Under the pieces are notes generated by a model that saw only the letters and a list, made by a program, of their open reading frames with translations, was not told where the DNA came from and ran no database searches. 64,000 nucleotides of DNA from Allodiplogaster sudhausi (Eukaryota > Nematoda > Chromadorea > Rhabditida > Diplogasteridae). Both the position numbers and the translations under genes were made by a program. Below, piece by piece: positions 34,648 to 47,352 of this stretch (its first letter is position 1; each line of letters opens with the position of its first letter). The DNA is taken from contig CALZFC010000005.1 in assembly GCA_945643635.1 (NCBI GenBank), positions 7,960,501 to 8,024,500 of the forward strand, read 5' to 3'.

Positions 34648-35347
34648 CTAGAGGGCGATTAGAGAGAGTGATCTCAAAATACAAACACTGACTGGTCATC
34701 AATTCTCAGACTAAACGTGAACGCCTAAGGCATGCGCTGGCCTCAATCGCGTGGCCGATGGTTCAGGTATGAGTGACGCAAAATAATGTTCTTCTAAAAG
34801 TTTATAAATTCAGGCTGGCTCATCCACAATGGCGGGCATCGGCGTTCTCGCTCTCGTCAACGCGTACATGGTCCAAGTCTTCGTGAAGGTTCTTCTATTT
34901 CATCGCTTTGTATCAAATAATGTATTTAGAAAGTCGTGAATAAGCACCTGATTCCAATTGAAGATAGATAAGAAGAGAAGAAAGATGTTTCTTCAGGTTG
35001 TGTTGCTGGTGATCAGTCTGGGAATGCTGCACGGCCTTGTGATTCTTCCCGTGACTTTCGCCGCTCTTCCCTTCTCCAAACCGGCGCCCAGTCTACCGCC
35101 AACCCGCAAGGACTCAACGGCGAGTCGGAAGTCAGTGCAACGAAGGAAGCGAAAGATCATTCTCCTCTCCTCCTCGTATTACACTCTCATTAATGTTGTG
35201 AATGAACGTGTTCACCCTTTGATTTCTCTTCACAGATCTCGCATAAGCATGGAGAAGCCGCATCAGATTACTGTAACCGGAGAACATCATCTCGCAGTCA
35301 TTTCTTCTGCGCAGAGAAAGAAAGAGCGGCGAAGCGAACAAGCTTAA
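30405..35347 (+). CDS. Patched-related (PTR) RND-family membrane protein
   Basis: About 17-18 exons. The first recognised piece (from 30405) reads [18 protein letters not shown] and joins in phase at 30564 to [20 protein letters not shown], the usual PTR first transmembrane helix. Extracellular loops follow, then the sterol-sensing domain ([40 protein letters not shown]). The central part has [20 protein letters not shown]. The second half ends with [20 protein letters not shown] and [20 protein letters not shown], and a basic cytoplasmic tail to the stop at 35347. GVDD in helix 4 and GFSVDF in helix 10 are the paired motifs of RND transporters such as Patched, Dispatched and NPC1. Nematode ptr genes act in moulting, cuticle and lipid or sterol handling. 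The start codon lies in an unseen earlier exon. Confidence 0.9.
34600..34647. repeat. (AG)n microsatellite in PTR intron
   Basis: AG run beginning right after the exon that encodes [15 protein letters not shown]. Confidence 0.85.
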
Positions 35348-35956
35348 CCCTCTTCAATTAGCTAGCATACTGTATTTGTCGTGTCCAGATCTGCCATCGG
35401 TACTTAGTTTTCTTGTCTTATCTATCCGTTAGTTCCTAACTATGTAATTATTCGTCATTGCTCAAATGAGCCTCCAAGAGTTTGTTGTTCTCTTCTTTTG
35501 TCTCCACACACTGATGCCATCTTTTCTGTCGCTTTTCAACATCTCCACCGATTAGTCTCCCACGGGTTGCTACTACTTGTTCTCTCTTTCAGACATTCAC
35601 TGTCTTTCAACCCTTTTAATAACTTAAGCATATGCATCTTCTGAGTAAAGACTGTTGATGCTCATTGATATTTATATCTTCTTGCTCTACAGTACAATTA
35701 TCACCAAAGTGGAAACAAGAAAAAAGTGTAAATATCTTCAAGGACATACAAACACAAAATGTCGGCAGTTTCATCCCTGGCGGGTGTTCGAGTGAAGAAA
35801 AAGAAGATGAAAGCAGAAAAGGCTGTTCAACAGATTCAATATATTATTAGAGCAAAGAAAAGAACTGGCTACATATTCAAGTATAAGCCTAGCATTATCC
35901 TAGAAAACAAGAGATTTATTAGAAAGAGAAGAGAGCGAAAGGCAGTCTCGGAAAGG
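35348..35956. other. 3' regions of convergent PTR and BTB genes
   Basis: No exon supported. A plus-strand ORF at 35759-36142 is Lys/Arg-rich and overlaps the antisense C-terminal exon of the BTB gene; I take it as a shadow. Confidence 0.4.
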
Positions 35957-38900
35957 TCACCGGAGGGCGGGGACATTGTTGGGGACGACGCCAGCCGAGG
36001 ACTGCTTAGTGGTGTTGCCCAGGAGATTCGCATCCGAGGAGTAGGTCTTGCAGTGCGGGCACATCCACGTCACGGCAGAACACGTCGACGTCGCTTTGCA
36101 TCTGAATTCCATGTATTTCATACAAAGGAAAACATCACATAATTAATAGATATTTTTCTCGTATTCATATTCTCTTAAAGAAGGTCATAAAACCTGGTGC
36201 AGGAGTGAGCCTGGAGACCGGGGTTATCCAAGAGAAGAGCCAGCCTGTCCAGCATCGCCGCTCTTGCACGCACCGTTAGACAATCATCTCAAGTTCACTC
36301 TTTTTGGTCATTATCACATTCCCCCCCCCCCCTATCCAATTGGAGCACTTGTGTCTACCCTATTCAATGTAATCTCATTTTGCTCAACTAAATATTTACA
36401 GTTGTTCATAAATAAGGTAAGAATAGGAAAGAAAGGACTGACAAGTGCTCTGCTGCGTCATCTGAATGAGATGTTCTGGCCGTTGCACCATGAGAAGACA
36501 AGAAGGGATCATTTCATGGAGGAAACATCGGTCGAGCAGAGAGAGGCGGACGAAAACTGAGAGCTGCAAAGGGCATTCTTTGCAAACGAAAAACAACGAT
36601 TCGCGCAATATTTTATGTATGCCCGAAGATTGGCAATTTACTTGCAAGGGCAAAGGGAAATAGAAATAAATAAATGCTGACATGGGTTTGGGGCGACAGA
36701 AGAATATTCGCGCACTTCCTTAGCAGACCGGGCGATTCCATTTTGCATGCCGCCATTAGCACCGGGCCAATGTTCTGCTCTGCAAGAACTATACTCAACG
36801 AAACGTGGTTATTGCGATGGGAAGTAAATAAATGGTAAATTAGTCTTAGAATATAGAGAAGATAACTGGCAAGGAAGTTAGCGACCATTAATTCTGAGTT
36901 GCGGCGGATGGATGGCCATAAGGAAGGCAGTCAACTCTTCGCTGGAGCAGGGCGCAAACAACTCTTCAATGTGCGAGTTCGCCATCACGTTCTCCTGCAT
37001 TCAACAACAACGTCCGCGTTTAGTGGAACACAATTTATGCCAAAATGTACATCGAAAAAAGAAAATGATAAAATAATTTCTTACCTGAAAGACGTTAGAC
37101 CACGCAGCGACATAGAAGGGGTTGACGTAGTAGATTCGGCCAGTCTTGGCTCGAATGGCGGCGAAATTGATGTCTGAGACGCGGTGGTAGGCCTCGAGGT
37201 CAAGGGGAGGCTCAGGAATCTCCTGCAGGATAAACATCTGCGTACCAAACAAACTATAGGGAAATTGAATTTACTAAAATGTACTTAAACCAAAAAATAC
37301 AGAACGTTGAAAAATACAAATGGAAGGGAAATTTAAAATGAAACTGACATCAGGCGGTGGTGCTCCGTGCAATCTCTCTAAGAGAAGGACTTTGACTCGG
37401 TCACTCAGGGCATAATATCTGCAGAGAAAAAACGCTCTTCTAATCCTTCCTCTCTTCTTATTATTACTACCAAAAGAACAGATCAGGATATGATAAGACG
37501 ATAGGACTGCAACCTTGCTCCGCTCATGTCGATCTTGCTATTCGGCCTCATGTCCCTCAGGCACAGCGCAAGTAAACGGTTCAGTTTGTACCTGAATCGC
37601 AGGCCATTTATACAACTGCTGTTATAAAGAATTATATGAACACGTGGTATAAAATATAGAAGGAGATAAGGAGGAGGAGTAACCTATCAGCAATCCAGAC
37701 TTTCTCGAGGAATGCAATTGAGTGACTGATGAGAAAGCACTCGCATCTGTGCAGCAGACCTTCCATCTGCATCATCAGGGTCGCTAACACGATTTTGACA
37801 TATTAAAAAGATTGAGAACGATATAAGTATAGATAATGCGAAGAGTAATGTAATAATATGACCTGGTAGTCAAATGCGAGTGGCAGCAGAACGTGCACGG
37901 ATTGGTCATCGATTGCTTTGTACGTCGGGTGGATGCATTCCAGCATCTCCAGCACATGTTCGTACTACAATTTATTTTTGCAACAGTTTGAGATAATCCC
38001 CCTTGATTACTAGAGATAAACAATAGAGATGTTTTGATTATTTCCTCCTTGTAGGAAACGAACACACGATGCACATATTCGAACCTGAACATTTGCGAGA
38101 ATGAGTTCTCTGTCAGGGCACTCGATGCACCACGCTCTGCAAGAAGACATTCATTGTCACATCTAGGATGACAACTTTGTATTCCCTCGTTTACGATCTT
38201 CTTTCTCCGCGGAATTGGATTTGATCATCCATTCTCTCCATTCTTCGTTTGTATTCCTTTGCCATCGAGACCAAGGCATTTCTTGTGTTCGTTTGCGGAT
38301 TCTTTTTCTCGTATTCAGCGACTAGATCTCGGATGAAAGGAAAGCAAACTGGGCTTGCTCTCTAGACAATGTACATATTCTATAAGTATTTACTCTCTTA
38401 CAACTATATGAAATAAATAAATAATGGATAAATAAACGGGAATGAAATATGCCTGAGAAATCTGCGGCTCATATAAAATATGAATTCAACGCGTAGAATG
38501 AGCCTGTTAACGGAAAATTGAAAGTTGGAAGAGAGTAAGAGAGGAAGAGAAGAAAAGAGGATGAGAGGAAGAGAACAAGAGGGAAAGCGAAGAAGAGAGG
38601 AAGAGAAGAAGACTGGAAGAGCGCAATAGCAGCGGATTTCGAAATAATAAGAGCTCGAAAATGAAAGAGAGCGATGTTTTAGAATCTGAAGATAAAGAAT
38701 AAGCTTTTGCTTCTCAGTGCAATGCATACCATCAACATTGCCTTTGTAAGTTGGCACGAACAGAAAAGCCAGCAAATTCAACTTTCTTTTCCCCCTTTTA
38801 CTAGTTCAAGACGTCTACGTAGGGAAAGGGGAAACAAAGGAAAAGGGAAAGTGACGTGGACTGGAAGAATGAACATATATGCGGATTTGACGATGTCTCT

Positions 38901-39812
38901 AACTCTTTTTCTCTTTTTTCCCTCGCTCTCTCTCTCATCTTCGCAATCTCTCTCTCTCCTTCCATTCGCTCTCGTTCTCTCTCTCTTTTCTCTCAGGTTC
39001 TCCCTCGATCGTCTTAGCCCTTTTCCTCTCCCTTTTCAATTCAGAGCACTTATAGTGCCCTCCTACGTTTATGAATCTGTATGAAAAAGGAAGAATTGCG
39101 ATAATAAATGCGCTCAAAGGGACAGTATAAAACGAATATAACAGATCAAAAACCCTGGAATCCATCTCTGCTGACTGAGTAGACGTCATTTTACTCTTTT
39201 GCAGCCTCTTTTTCGGTTGATTCTCCACTTGGAAGCGCGAGAAATCGGAGTGCAAACAAGGAGAGGACGAAGAAGTAAGAGGATCTCCAGTGGCAAATGA
39301 AGACGAAGAGAAGAGTGGAATTGAACCCTCCCTCACTCATGAATACTTCTGCCACGAGATGACTATCGTCTTTCATTCGCACTTTTTTAGGTTCCGAAAA
39401 AGTTTTTTTGGAGAGATGAAAGAAGAGAAAGTGAGCGAGACCTGAGAACCGGCGACCAGACCGAGATGTAGTGCTCATCAACGTAGAGTCTCTTGGCCTC
39501 CACGAGCAACGGCCTCGTCCTTGACCCGTCTGGACGGGAGAAGTCGATGGCGACGTCAAGGGAGGGCGCAGGCGCTGGCGCCAACCCCTCGGCCGCAGAC
39601 GGCCGCCAGGTGGCTACCGCGCCAGAGGCGCCGCCGCCCCCGCTGCCGCCGGGCAACTGCTGTCGCGTTGAAGGCGTCGTTGCAGCGCTCCGCCAGGGAT
39701 CACAATCTGCTGCAGCGAAGCAACTCCTTTCATTCCATTCGAAACATTTCCAACAATTTACTTCGTGGCGGGCACAGATGCCTAGTACCACCGACTTGGC
39801 TGAAGATGGCAA
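35957..39812 (-). CDS. BTB protein with two BTB-like regions and Cys-rich C terminus (one or two genes)
   Basis: A run of minus-strand exons. 39812-39440 has a Gly/Ala/Pro-rich leader, then a BTB start (RPLLVEAKRLYVDEHYISVW, SPVLRS). Exons from 38350 to 37330 give CPDRELILANVQ, YEHVLEMLECIHPTYKAIDD, HRCECFLISHSIAFLEKVWI and YKLNRLLALCLRDMRPNSK, i.e. the rest of a BTB fold. 37250-36890 begins a second BTB (RIYYVNPFYVAAWSNVFQ, ENVMANSHIEELFAPCSSEE, LTAFLMAIHPPQLR). 36790-36690 and 36560-36430 continue it (IGPVLMAACKMESPGLLRKC). The last exons (36265-36185 and 36104-35957) give LDRLALLLDNPGLQAHSC and a Cys-rich end, CxxxxxC then CPHC, which may bind zinc. Parts between 39.4 and 38.4 kb are unresolved, so this may be two adjacent paralogous genes. 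Likely role: substrate adaptor or protein-interaction factor. Confidence 0.55.
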
Positions 39813-40034
39813 AAATGAGACCGAACTGACTGGCCAAACACGATAGAAATGTAAAAAAGCAGACTATTTCGCAAAAATACCGGAACTTATAGAACATCAT
39901 ATATGTATGTACATATGTATGTTAATACATATTATTTGCGAAGTGACATGCCACTGAAAAAAAGCGTAAGGAGGACGGAAGAATAACAGGAGATTATCTG
40001 GCCTATCACATCAGAGTGGCTGAGAGCGAGTCTC
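39813..40034. other. Spacer with (TACATA)n-type repeat
   Basis: No exon. A short TACATATGTATG repeat lies near 39901-39930. Confidence 0.35.
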
Positions 40035-40049
40035 TCAGTCGAGTGGCTC

Positions 40050-40364
40050 ACTCTTATTGACCAGAAAGCGGGCGGCCCCTCCCAGACCCCGGCTGGCCGC
40101 CGCAGCAATTTGCTTCATGCCGAGTGGCTGCCTAAGGTGAGGGGAGAGAGAAAGGAGAAAGAGAGATGGAGAGATAGAGAGGGAGAGAGATGGAGAGAGA
40201 GAGGAGTTAAATGAAAAAGAGTCTTGCACGGAAAGCAAGAAAAGGTTATGAACGGGCATGACAGGACATGAGAGCATTTGTGATGCAGTTGAAACATGTG
40301 TGGTTAAGTAATTACTCACAAATCGGATCAAGCTCTCAAAGCTGGACGCTGGATTTTCTTTCAA
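40050..40364 (-). CDS. Possible small gene or gene fragment
   Basis: One stretch reads KENPASSFESLIRF and ends at a good donor (TTT|GTGAGT). A second, after CTCACCTTAG, contains MKQIAAAASRGLGGAARFLV and ends NKSEPLD-stop. Both look coding but the two do not join in a common phase, so the model is incomplete or the fragment is broken. Function unknown. Confidence 0.25.
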
Positions 40365-40651
40365 GTGAATTCAAGCGTAAAAGAATATGTTTATAAGACA
40401 GACAATGAACCAAAGCGCATTTGATAATTAATGCAACTTTCTTTTCTCCTAAGCATATTCTCTATCCAAGCTATTTATTATCCAATTTATCCTTTGCCCA
40501 GTACGATTATTTTTGTTGCACTTGCCCTCACTCGCACCAAAATTTGTTCCCTCAGTACATCTTTGTTTGTAACATATAAAGCACTCTCTCTAGCTCTTTC
40601 ACCTTTCCTTCTCTCCGACTCTCCAGCTCTCTTACTCTCCCTCTTATCCTT

Positions 40652-40705
<54 letters not shown>

Positions 40706-41221
40706 AATCTCTCTCTCTCGCTCTCCCTCTCTCTGCCACCCTCACTTCTATAAACTCGCGCTCTTCCTCATGCATGACAGACGTCAGCTGCAGCTGTGTC
40801 CCATACACAAAAAGAAATGTCTATCGTCCCGGAAATACCTCCTTAAATAAGCTGTTAAATAATAACAGGCGAATCCGCAAGTAAAACAGAAGGCGGATTT
40901 TGCAGGATGCAATCGAGAATGCGAAGGAGAAGAAAGAAAGGCACAATAAAAGAACGAATTGGAGATGAGCAGACGCCACGAAGAGAAAGCCATTTCTACT
41001 TTAAGGATAAAAAGGGAGAAGCTCGACTCATTTGCATATGAGATGTATGCTTTCGCTTCAGTGCTATCAAGTGCATATGGAGAGGGTTCTCGTGTCACAA
41101 ATGTCATTATGCTTGATCTACGACCTTCTTAACTGAAAGTGACATTAGCCTTGCTCTGGATTCTATTAGTGGAAGCCATCTAAATATATGTAGATGTTGC
41201 TGACGAGAAAAATCTTCTTAA
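40365..41221. other. Gene-poor, (CT)n-rich
   Basis: CT microsatellite at about 40645-40735. No supported exons. Confidence 0.4.
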
Positions 41222-41736
41222 AGGAGCATGAAACCCATTCTTTTTATCACTTAAGCTATTACACGAGTCAGTCTATGCCCTTCATGCGAACACTTCTGCA
41301 AAGTAAAAATATTCAAAAGTACAGCATTCGCGAGAAATTTACATATAAAAAATGTGCCTGTATCAGGGAAATTTTTGGTGCTGTACGATATATTTCTGTT
41401 CTTTGTATGTTAAGCAGAAATTTAACTCCAGGATATTCACCACCGGCCTGTTGGCGGGAAAATATTTTTTAAACGTCATCACTTGCATTGTCGAAATAAA
41501 TGAAAGCAGCCATTTCCAGTCCTTTTTTCTCTGTTCGTTTGTAATTCTGCGATGATTCCCGGGGAAATATCGAAATTCCGCAAAAAAATTTCAATATCAA
41601 AATTTTTTGCAATTTTTTTACTAGTCCGTGTGCACTGTTTTCAGTGCAAATATTATAATAAAAGCGAATTGAATTACAGTATCTCGGAAGATTCTACAGG
41701 GTTTTCCGCGTAGGAGTTTTGGGTGTTCATGCTCCT
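41222..41736. mobile_element. 515-base MITE with TTAA target sites (piggyBac-like)
   Basis: Ends AGGAGCATG...CATGCTCCT are each flanked by TTAA (41218-41221 and 41737-41740), the target duplication of piggyBac-type elements. Inner bases continue to match imperfectly (AAACCCA against AACACCCA). The interior is AT-rich with no real ORF, so it is non-autonomous. Confidence 0.6.
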
Positions 41737-42866
41737 TTAATAGGAAGAGAGATTGAAAGTGCATTGCATTGGCAGTCTTTCTCAGTCTCACGCTGCCGCT
41801 TTCGCTCCAAATCTCTCTCAGATACGCGAATTCAATTCCCACAATCCACCGGCACTCTGCCTGATGAGCACACCACTATCATGATAGAGCCGCACTAGAG
41901 GTATACATTCCTAGCCTTGTCTAAAGGGCACACAAAAGGCACGATGTGTACGTGAAGAGCGTCATGGCAAGCAACCTTCTCCTGCCTTCTCACACGGCTG
42001 ATATCGAGAAAATAGAAAGATTGATATCCTTCCATTTCAATCCTTGTTAGCAGAATTTTGTATATGTTTAAGGAAAATATTTTTAAAAAAAAATGTCTTG
42101 CCCAGGGCAGAGGATTGGCAAGGGAGACCTCATCGGCCACCCGGTCGCAGGTCCTTGAATGAGTGACGATGAGAGAGAGACAGAGAGAGAGAGAGAGAGT
42201 TAGAAGGAGAGAGAGAAAAAGAGAGGCACGAGAGGACCAGGCCAGGCGGTCCCGAAGGCGCCAAGGAAGCCGGAAAAAAGAGACGGAGACTCGAGAAGGC
42301 CGGGAAGGAGGGAGAAACACATGCGCGCCTTCGCGTACTCTACGTTGCTCGAGTTAAAGAAAGCAGAATGGAGAGGGCGAGAAGAAAAGAGAACGAGATT
42401 CTCGTCGGAGATGAATTTAGAGGTAGGAGAGACAGAAATGAGAAGAAAGGAGAAACATCAGGAAACAATAAACAATGAATTAAATGAATTTAATAAAAAT
42501 ATGATAATGAATAATACAAAGAGGTGAAAAGTAAAGTGCAAGAAAGGAAGTGATGGGAAGTGGAAGGGACAAGATTGTTAGCCGTGCAGGGAATGGAAAG
42601 AGTGATAGAAATGGAGAAGCATGAAAGTGGTGGGAGAGAAGAGAGAGAAGAGGGATGGGAAGGAGAAGAGAGTGAGGAGGGGGGGGGGGGCGCAGTGACA
42701 GGGATGGAGTGGGGGAGGGAAAGTGGAGAGGGAAGCAGACCCTTTTCCTCCCTCTCCTCGGCTTACTCCACTGCTTCTTCTTTTTGCTTCTTCTTCTTCT
42801 TCATCGCTTCAGGGCACATCGATTCCGCGCGGGAGTCTGCCATCCTCTATCCACACTCTCTTTATC

Positions 42867-42908
<42 letters not shown>

Positions 42909-43390
42909 GTTCTGCCTCTCAATCTCTCCATCCTACTCTCTCTCTGTTTTCTCTTCCTCCTTTTTTTCTCCCACTGTTTCTTCTGCTTGCGCGTGAAAGA
43001 GTTGTTAGGCATAAGCTCATATGCCATCGATGTCGGTGCAGAGCAAAGAGGTTTGTTGTGCACAACATTCCACCGAAAAGGAGACAGTTATACTGCAAGA
43101 GATACTATTCATCGACTTTGTGTACTTCAGGCAATACACGCTATTTTGCCAGCAAACAAATACTGCTACTTGCAATATTTTGGTTTATTTTATGTTTTTA
43201 TCTCTATGTCACTCTCTATGATCGCTCTTTCAGCCGTCTGATTGAATCCAGGTTTTCCGGCCACGAAGCAGAAGCTGTGTGTAAATGTGCCGCCAAAAGC
43301 AAATAGCTGGCGCATGCTAGCGCACTTCCTTGATTCGCAGTCAGAAGACAATTACGGAGTCGGCCGAGGAGCGAGAGAGTCGAGAGAGAA

Positions 43391-43435
<45 letters not shown>

Positions 43436-43608
43436 GAGAGGAGAGAGAATGAGAGAGGAGGGAGACAGAAGAGAGGAGAGATACAGAGGGAGAGAGAGAG
43501 AGAGAAGAGAGAATGAGAGAGGAGAGAGATAGAAGAGAGGAGAGATACAGAGGGAGAGAGAGAGAGAGAAGAGAGAATGAGAGAGGAGAGAGATAGAAGA
43601 GAGGAGAG

Positions 43609-43644
<36 letters not shown>

Positions 43645-44270
43645 AGAGGAGATTGTGAGTTGTGCCTGTCATCTACCAGTGAAGACCCATTTCCGCAAAC
43701 GGCTTCTGTTCTCGTGTTTACGTTTGCTTGCTCAATTTTTGTTAATTGTCAGAAGAAGGCAACCAAGGCATTTCTATAGTTATTAGAGCATAAACATTTC
43801 TTTTATGCAGCTGCTCTTGTGAAATTGCCAATGTGTCAAAGCAGAACTTTTTTTTACAAGAAACATATATTGTATATTTACCGTAACAAAATAAGCCATA
43901 TCTCTTCCTTCTGCTACTTTACATTACACTTCAGAATGAAAAGGAATCCAAGTGACATAGAGAAGGAATTTGATTCCAGCGGATATGTTGATGAAAAACT
44001 ACAAATTTTAATTTTCTCAGATATCATATGTAAATGCCGCCGGTTTCCTTCATAGTAATCTCAGTAACAATTCATTATCAATTAAATAAAAAGTTTAACA
44101 CCGACGCAAGCATACATACATATGTACATACATACGTACTATGTTTGCTTAAAAAATGAACATGAACACCAGGAAATGTGGGAATAAATATTTTGTGGTT
44201 TTTCATATGAATTGTAGAAGTTCATGAACATGATCATTGATATGATTCTCAAGAATGGGAAGAAGTGGCA
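41737..44270. other. Gene-poor stretch dominated by AG/CT repeats
   Basis: (CT)n at about 42865-42905. A 60-odd-base minisatellite at 43440-43660 has units containing GATAGAAGAGAGGAGAGATA. A (TACA)n run lies at 44105-44140. Small open stretches (for example minus 42000-41940 and 42842-42766) have no splice support. Confidence 0.4.
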
Positions 44271-44272
44271 AT

Positions 44273-44461
44273 AGCAGCGCGACGCGCGGCGGCGGCAGCA
44301 GCAGCGGCGTGGGCGCGGCGGCGAGGGGAAGGGACGCGGCGGTGGCGAGGAGCCGACGACGCACTCCCCCCACTCCCCCGCTCACACACCGAACGATGAG
44401 AGCTACGACGACTCGGAAACGGCGAACGCTGCCCTTCTGGAAACATCTCTTTCGCTCTCTA

Positions 44462-44513
<52 letters not shown>

Positions 44514-44724
44514 TTCTCTCTGTCCCTCTCTAACCAGATGCCGGTCTGAGATCTCCACTGCTTCCCTGTGCCCCTTCCTCAGTGTCCTCCTCCTCATCAA
44601 TTGACTGGGAAGCTGGACTGCTCGACATGGAGAGTGCGCTCCTCATGAGATGCTCACAACTCGCGACCACTCGAGTTAGAAGTGTCCTGGCATTCACATC
44701 TTATTTAATCATTCTTAATACATA
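44273..44724 (+). CDS. Possible 3' exons of an Arg/Gly-rich protein
   Basis: After TGGCAATAG a plus-strand frame is open as an Arg/Gln/Gly-rich stretch (RRRQQQRRGRGGEGKGRGGG) that passes into Ser/Asp/Glu (HTPNDESYDDSETANAALLE). It runs into a (CT)n tract. A second block after CTAACCAG reads SSSSSIDWEAGLLDMESALL and ends at a stop near 44724. The junction is not phase-proven and no start is seen. RGG-rich segments often bind RNA. Confidence 0.25.
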
Positions 44725-44937
44725 AATTTAAATAAATATATAAAATTTTAAAACCAAAGTATTTAAAGGATTATTATTAAATTATTATTAGTGTAAATTT
44801 AGAAAACAAATTGCTGTTTTCTCTTATACTCTCGGTTTCGCAAGTGCGAAATCTGAGGCAAGGATGACCAAAGAGTTAGCTTTCGCACCCACGAGAGCGA
44901 GAAATAGTATGCGAAAGGAGAGAAAGAGAGAATACAG

Positions 44938-45316
44938 TCATCTTTTTCCACTACTGATCCCTGAAGAGGCTGACTTGGTGTACGAGGGGGGCGGAGCGGG
45001 GTCGGGGGTGCCGGGAGGGGCGAGCAGACGGAGAACGGCCTCCCAGAGGGCAGAGGAGTGCAGGGCCATCAGGGCCGACACCTCCACGAACGGAACGCCG
45101 TACAGCTTTGCCAACGTCCGGCCTTCTGCAAGGGAAAAAGGAGGTTAGAGAGAGAAGAGAGTGAGTGGAAAGAGATAAAGTAGAGAGGAGAGATAGAGGA
45201 TACCCAATAAAGGAGAAGCCGTCTAACCCATCGCAGAGACAACTCGACTCCTCTGGAGATCGCACTTGTTGCCGACGAGGACCGCGCGAGCCTGTCCGCC
45301 ATTGTCTGTCTGTAGA

Positions 45317-45359
<43 letters not shown>

Positions 45360-47352
45360 TAGTGGTAGAGACCCAATGATTGCGTGCCTAGACTAATTAA
45401 CATCAGTCAAGATATCTCCATCTCATATGCACCTTTTGTAATCGTGCGAGAAGCTTAAGGGCAGAGGCGAGGGATTCGCGCGAGTCAACGCGGTAGACGA
45501 CAGCGTAGATGGTGAGGGCAGAGAGCATGTCGGCCTGAGAGGAAGGAGAGGAGTTCATCCACTCTCAGATGCAAGGAAGAGAAGTCTGCTTATTTTCTCA
45601 CTCTCAATCACATCTTCTTTACCCTTTTTCAGATATCCCATGAAAAATAATCATGAATAGAAATAAATAGTAACCTCGAGAGCACTCTCGATTAGAATCT
45701 CCAGCTGAATCTCATCGCCATTCAGCAGAAAACTTATCACTCGTGATTCGCTTCCACAGGCGGCACCTAAAGCAAATGCATCCGTCTATGCCCATTTCTC
45801 TCCTGCCTCTTTCTCCCTCCCTTAATCGCCTCTATCCCTGCCCCTCACAATCTTTGTCCATCTCTCTCTTTCTCTCTCTCTCTCTTTTTCTCTCCCTGTC
45901 TCCTCACCCATGAGGTCTCCTTGATCTCCACTGCAGAGTGCTGCTTGCTGATGAATCTGTGCCGCGACGGTCCTCTTCCCTGCCTGGCCGCTACCGTACA
46001 CCTACAATGGGGCGGATATTACACATGCACACAATACATGTTTGTATTTTCTTACCCTGAGGATGACTTTCCGCGCGGGAGTCTGTCCCTCTGGAGAATA
46101 CAAGTAGATGTCGGGGCAGGTGGCGCGGCGGGCTCCTGAGGTGGGAAAGGATCTGGACTAATTTGTTATTCCTAGATTATCCCCGCACTCTCACCAGCTT
46201 TGGAGGGAGATTTGAAGATGCCGCGATCGATGAAACCACGGGAAGTCAAGTCAAAGGAACGCATCGCCGGCTTCTCGTCACTGATTTCACGCATTCTCAA
46301 AGGAAACATCATTGACTCGCTCGTTCCTAAGGAACATCTTCATTCATGAACAAGCGCCAATCAAAGGGTGGAACACTCAAAGATAATGGAAATGTATGCC
46401 GCTCTGCGATCTTTCCTACTAATCCACGCCCTCAGCCAAGTGGCCAGTTAATGAGAAGAGCTTGCAATTAGTTGGAGAGCCATTGGCTTCTGAGGATGTC
46501 AGCAGTGGCAGTGAAGAGTTTCTTTTATCGTTCTATACTGGTCATAGGATCGCTTGAACTGTTGGACTGATGTCGATTTATGTTAGAGGTAGATAATGTA
46601 ATCAAGGGGAAGAAAATAGACAGTGAAACGAGAAAGATCCGCTACAATTTGGGGCAGTAATAGGAAAGGTCAAGTACAAATGAAGATCTGAAGTAACTAT
46701 AGGAGCTGACGTAGAAGTAAGAGAGAAAAGTATACAGACAGAGATGTAAACAGCTATTATTAAATATTAGATCTAATATTAAAGTAAATAAAATTGTTTA
46801 CAATAATTATCTGGGAACCTTGGATTGCGCGGTAGAGGGGTCGGGTAGGGCGGAGCGCCGTAGGGGTCGAAGCCGAATCCAAAACAGTCGTCTTCGGGCT
46901 CGCGAGGAGGCAGCGGAGCGGCCTCGAACACATCAATCGGAGCACGCTCGGCCACGTCTTGCAGACGGGTTTGGCGGGGAGAGGACGAGTTAGAGGAGAA
47001 TCTGCAGAGAAAGAAAGAAAGAAAGGGAGAGAGAGAAAGAAGAGAGAGAGATGAGAAAGAGAAAGACTAAGTCACAGATCCCAGAAGTCAATGAGTACAA
47101 TTAAAGATGTGAATCATGCATGCATACATACTGAAGAAGGACAAGGTGTGGGAACCTAGAAGTAGGAAAGAGTCTACTTTTAGCCCTGATGGAAATAAAT
47201 GTAGAGTGGATAAAGTACTCTCGAATACGATCCAGACTCTGCTTGAAATCTGACCAGAAGCGGGCTGAGAATGTGTACACTTCTCGGGGTACAATATCAA
47301 CATTCATCCTGTGACTTTCCGATTGCACTGAAGAATTTCTATCCATCCTCAT
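44938..47352 (-). CDS. RGK-like (Rad/Gem/Kir type) GTPase-related protein
   Basis: Exons from 47352 down to the stop at 44938; all junctions from 46990 downward are phase-consistent. An N-terminal exon (MRMDRNSSVQSESHRMNVDI) is followed by a Pro/Asp-rich segment (EPEDDCFGFGFDPYGAPPYP), then RATCPDIYLYSPEGQTPARK. The G domain has P-loop-like GSGQAGKRT, SALTIYAVVYRVDSRESLAS, G4 VGNKCDLQRSR and G5-like VEVSA. RGK traits: a long N-terminal extension, no DxxG in G3 (sequence there QLEILIESALE), and no C-terminal prenylation motif. Arg replaces the Mg-coordinating Ser/Thr after GK, so nucleotide binding may be weak or absent. RGK proteins inhibit voltage-gated calcium channels and remodel the cytoskeleton in vertebrates. 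The join from the first exon to 46990 is uncertain. Confidence 0.75.

Noticed and set aside
35759..36142. 127-codon plus ORF, Lys/Arg-rich
   Set aside because: It overlaps the antisense Cys-rich C-terminal exon of the BTB gene, which has splice and phase support.
42560..43306. 248-codon plus ORF
   Set aside because: Runs through AG and CT microsatellites; Glu/Gly-rich then Ser/Leu-rich composition, no domain or splice context.
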